From Novosphingobium organovorum (GTDB lineage: Bacteria > Pseudomonadota > Alphaproteobacteria > Sphingomonadales > Sphingomonadaceae): a stretch of DNA of 34,733 nucleotides. The notes below the pieces were generated by a model. That model did no database searches, was not told the origin of the DNA, and saw nothing but the letters and a program-made list of their open reading frames with translations. Positions 34,430 to 34,733 of this stretch are shown piece after piece. The first letter of the stretch is position 1, and every line of letters begins with the position of its first letter. The stretch lies in assembly GCF_022832435.1 (NCBI RefSeq), contig NZ_JALHLF010000038.1, forward strand, positions 1 to 34,733. The letters run 5' to 3'. The position numbers were made by a program, and so were the translations under genes.

Positions 34430-34733
34430 TGCCCATGCGCATGAGAGGCCAGCCTCTGGTTGCGCTGGTCGCGGTGCTGGCGGGCTGGTGCGGCGGGCGG
34501 ATCGCGACCTGGAGCCCGTCCGCGAACGAGGGGCCCTGGCCCACCGCGGCGGTGACCGTGGCGGATCCGGTTTCGCTGGCCCGCGCGCCCGAAGCGCCCA
34601 CGGCGCTTGCCGCGCCGCCGCCCGGCTACGACGCCCGAGGTGGGCTTGTCGGGCCGCAGTCCTACGCGGCCTACGATCCGGCGCCGCCTGTAGCCTTCGC
34701 CGGAGCGGGGGGCGGCACGCTCGACGAGGCGAC
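34429..34733 (+). CDS. Start of a secreted Pro/Ala-rich protein, truncated by the window
   Basis: The start codon overlaps the glycosyltransferase stop as TGATG, so translation is probably coupled. About 101 residues are visible: a short basic start (MPMRMRGQPL), a hydrophobic segment (VALVAVLAGWCGG) that may be a signal peptide or anchor, then a Pro/Ala/Gly-rich region. In E. coli NfrB works with the outer-membrane protein NfrA, so a partner of the polysaccharide synthase is likely; no family can be assigned from this fragment. Confidence 0.75.
   Translation, partial: MPMRMRGQPLVALVAVLAGWCGGRIATWSPSANEGPWPTAAVTVADPVSLARAPEAPTALAAPPPGYDARGGLVGPQSYAAYDPAPPVAFAGAGGGTLDEA

Overview
The window is high-GC alphaproteobacterial chromosome, most likely Sphingomonadaceae and probably close to Novosphingobium. 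The basis is the gene set (ChpT phosphotransferase, overlapping pyrB-pyrC', trigger factor with a Lys-Ala tail, TorF-type porin, very large TonB-dependent receptors), the base composition and frequent TTG/GTG starts. No integrase, transposase, CRISPR array or prophage was seen. Most of it is core genome.

Layout. 1-0.8 kb: 5' part of a secreted Sel1-repeat gene (-). 1.0-3.4 kb: orphan ParA-type ATPase, then a secreted TPR/SPOR protein (+), closed by a strong terminator. 3.5-5.7 kb: aspartate carbamoyltransferase overlapping a dihydroorotase-like gene that has lost its metal ligands (-). 5.9-7.8 kb: SppA protease (+). 7.9-8.1 kb: a 50-residue acidic ORF (-). 8.26 kb: tRNA-Leu(UAG), then trigger factor (+). 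10.1-11.6 kb: exported amidase-signature enzyme (-). 11.8-13.8 kb: clpP and clpX (+). 13.9-15.8 kb: a secreted protein of unknown role and a His-rich CDF metal exporter (-). 16.1-21.5 kb: two tandem, closely similar TonB-dependent receptors (+). 21.6-22.0 kb: a small membrane-protein gene broken at a G5 run. 22.1-24.7 kb: MtgA transglycosylase and a membrane diguanylate cyclase (-). 24.8-26.8 kb: rpoH and an RluD-type pseudouridine synthase (-). 26.8-28.8 kb: JAMM protease, ChpT and a cell-wall amidase (+), followed by RNase P RNA at 28.77-29.25 kb. 29.3-30.3 kb: PPP-type phosphoesterase, perhaps with a tiny ORF (-). 30.6-31.3 kb: TorF-type porin (+). 31.4-32.2 kb: SIMPL-domain protein (-). 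32.3-32.7 kb: glyoxalase I (+). 33.0-34.7 kb: an NfrB-like glycosyltransferase coupled to a gene that runs off the window.

Shared themes are protein quality control (tig, clpP, clpX, rpoH, sppA), cell-wall turnover (mtgA, amidase, SPOR protein), cell-cycle and second-messenger signalling (chpT, GGDEF protein) and outer-membrane uptake (two receptors, porin). The points most worth a second look are the receptor pair with its shared upstream element, the degenerate dihydroorotase, the frameshifted gene at 21.76 kb, the expandable Gly-His repeat in the metal exporter, and the glycosyltransferase pair at the right edge. I found no clear evidence of a wholly new multi-gene system.
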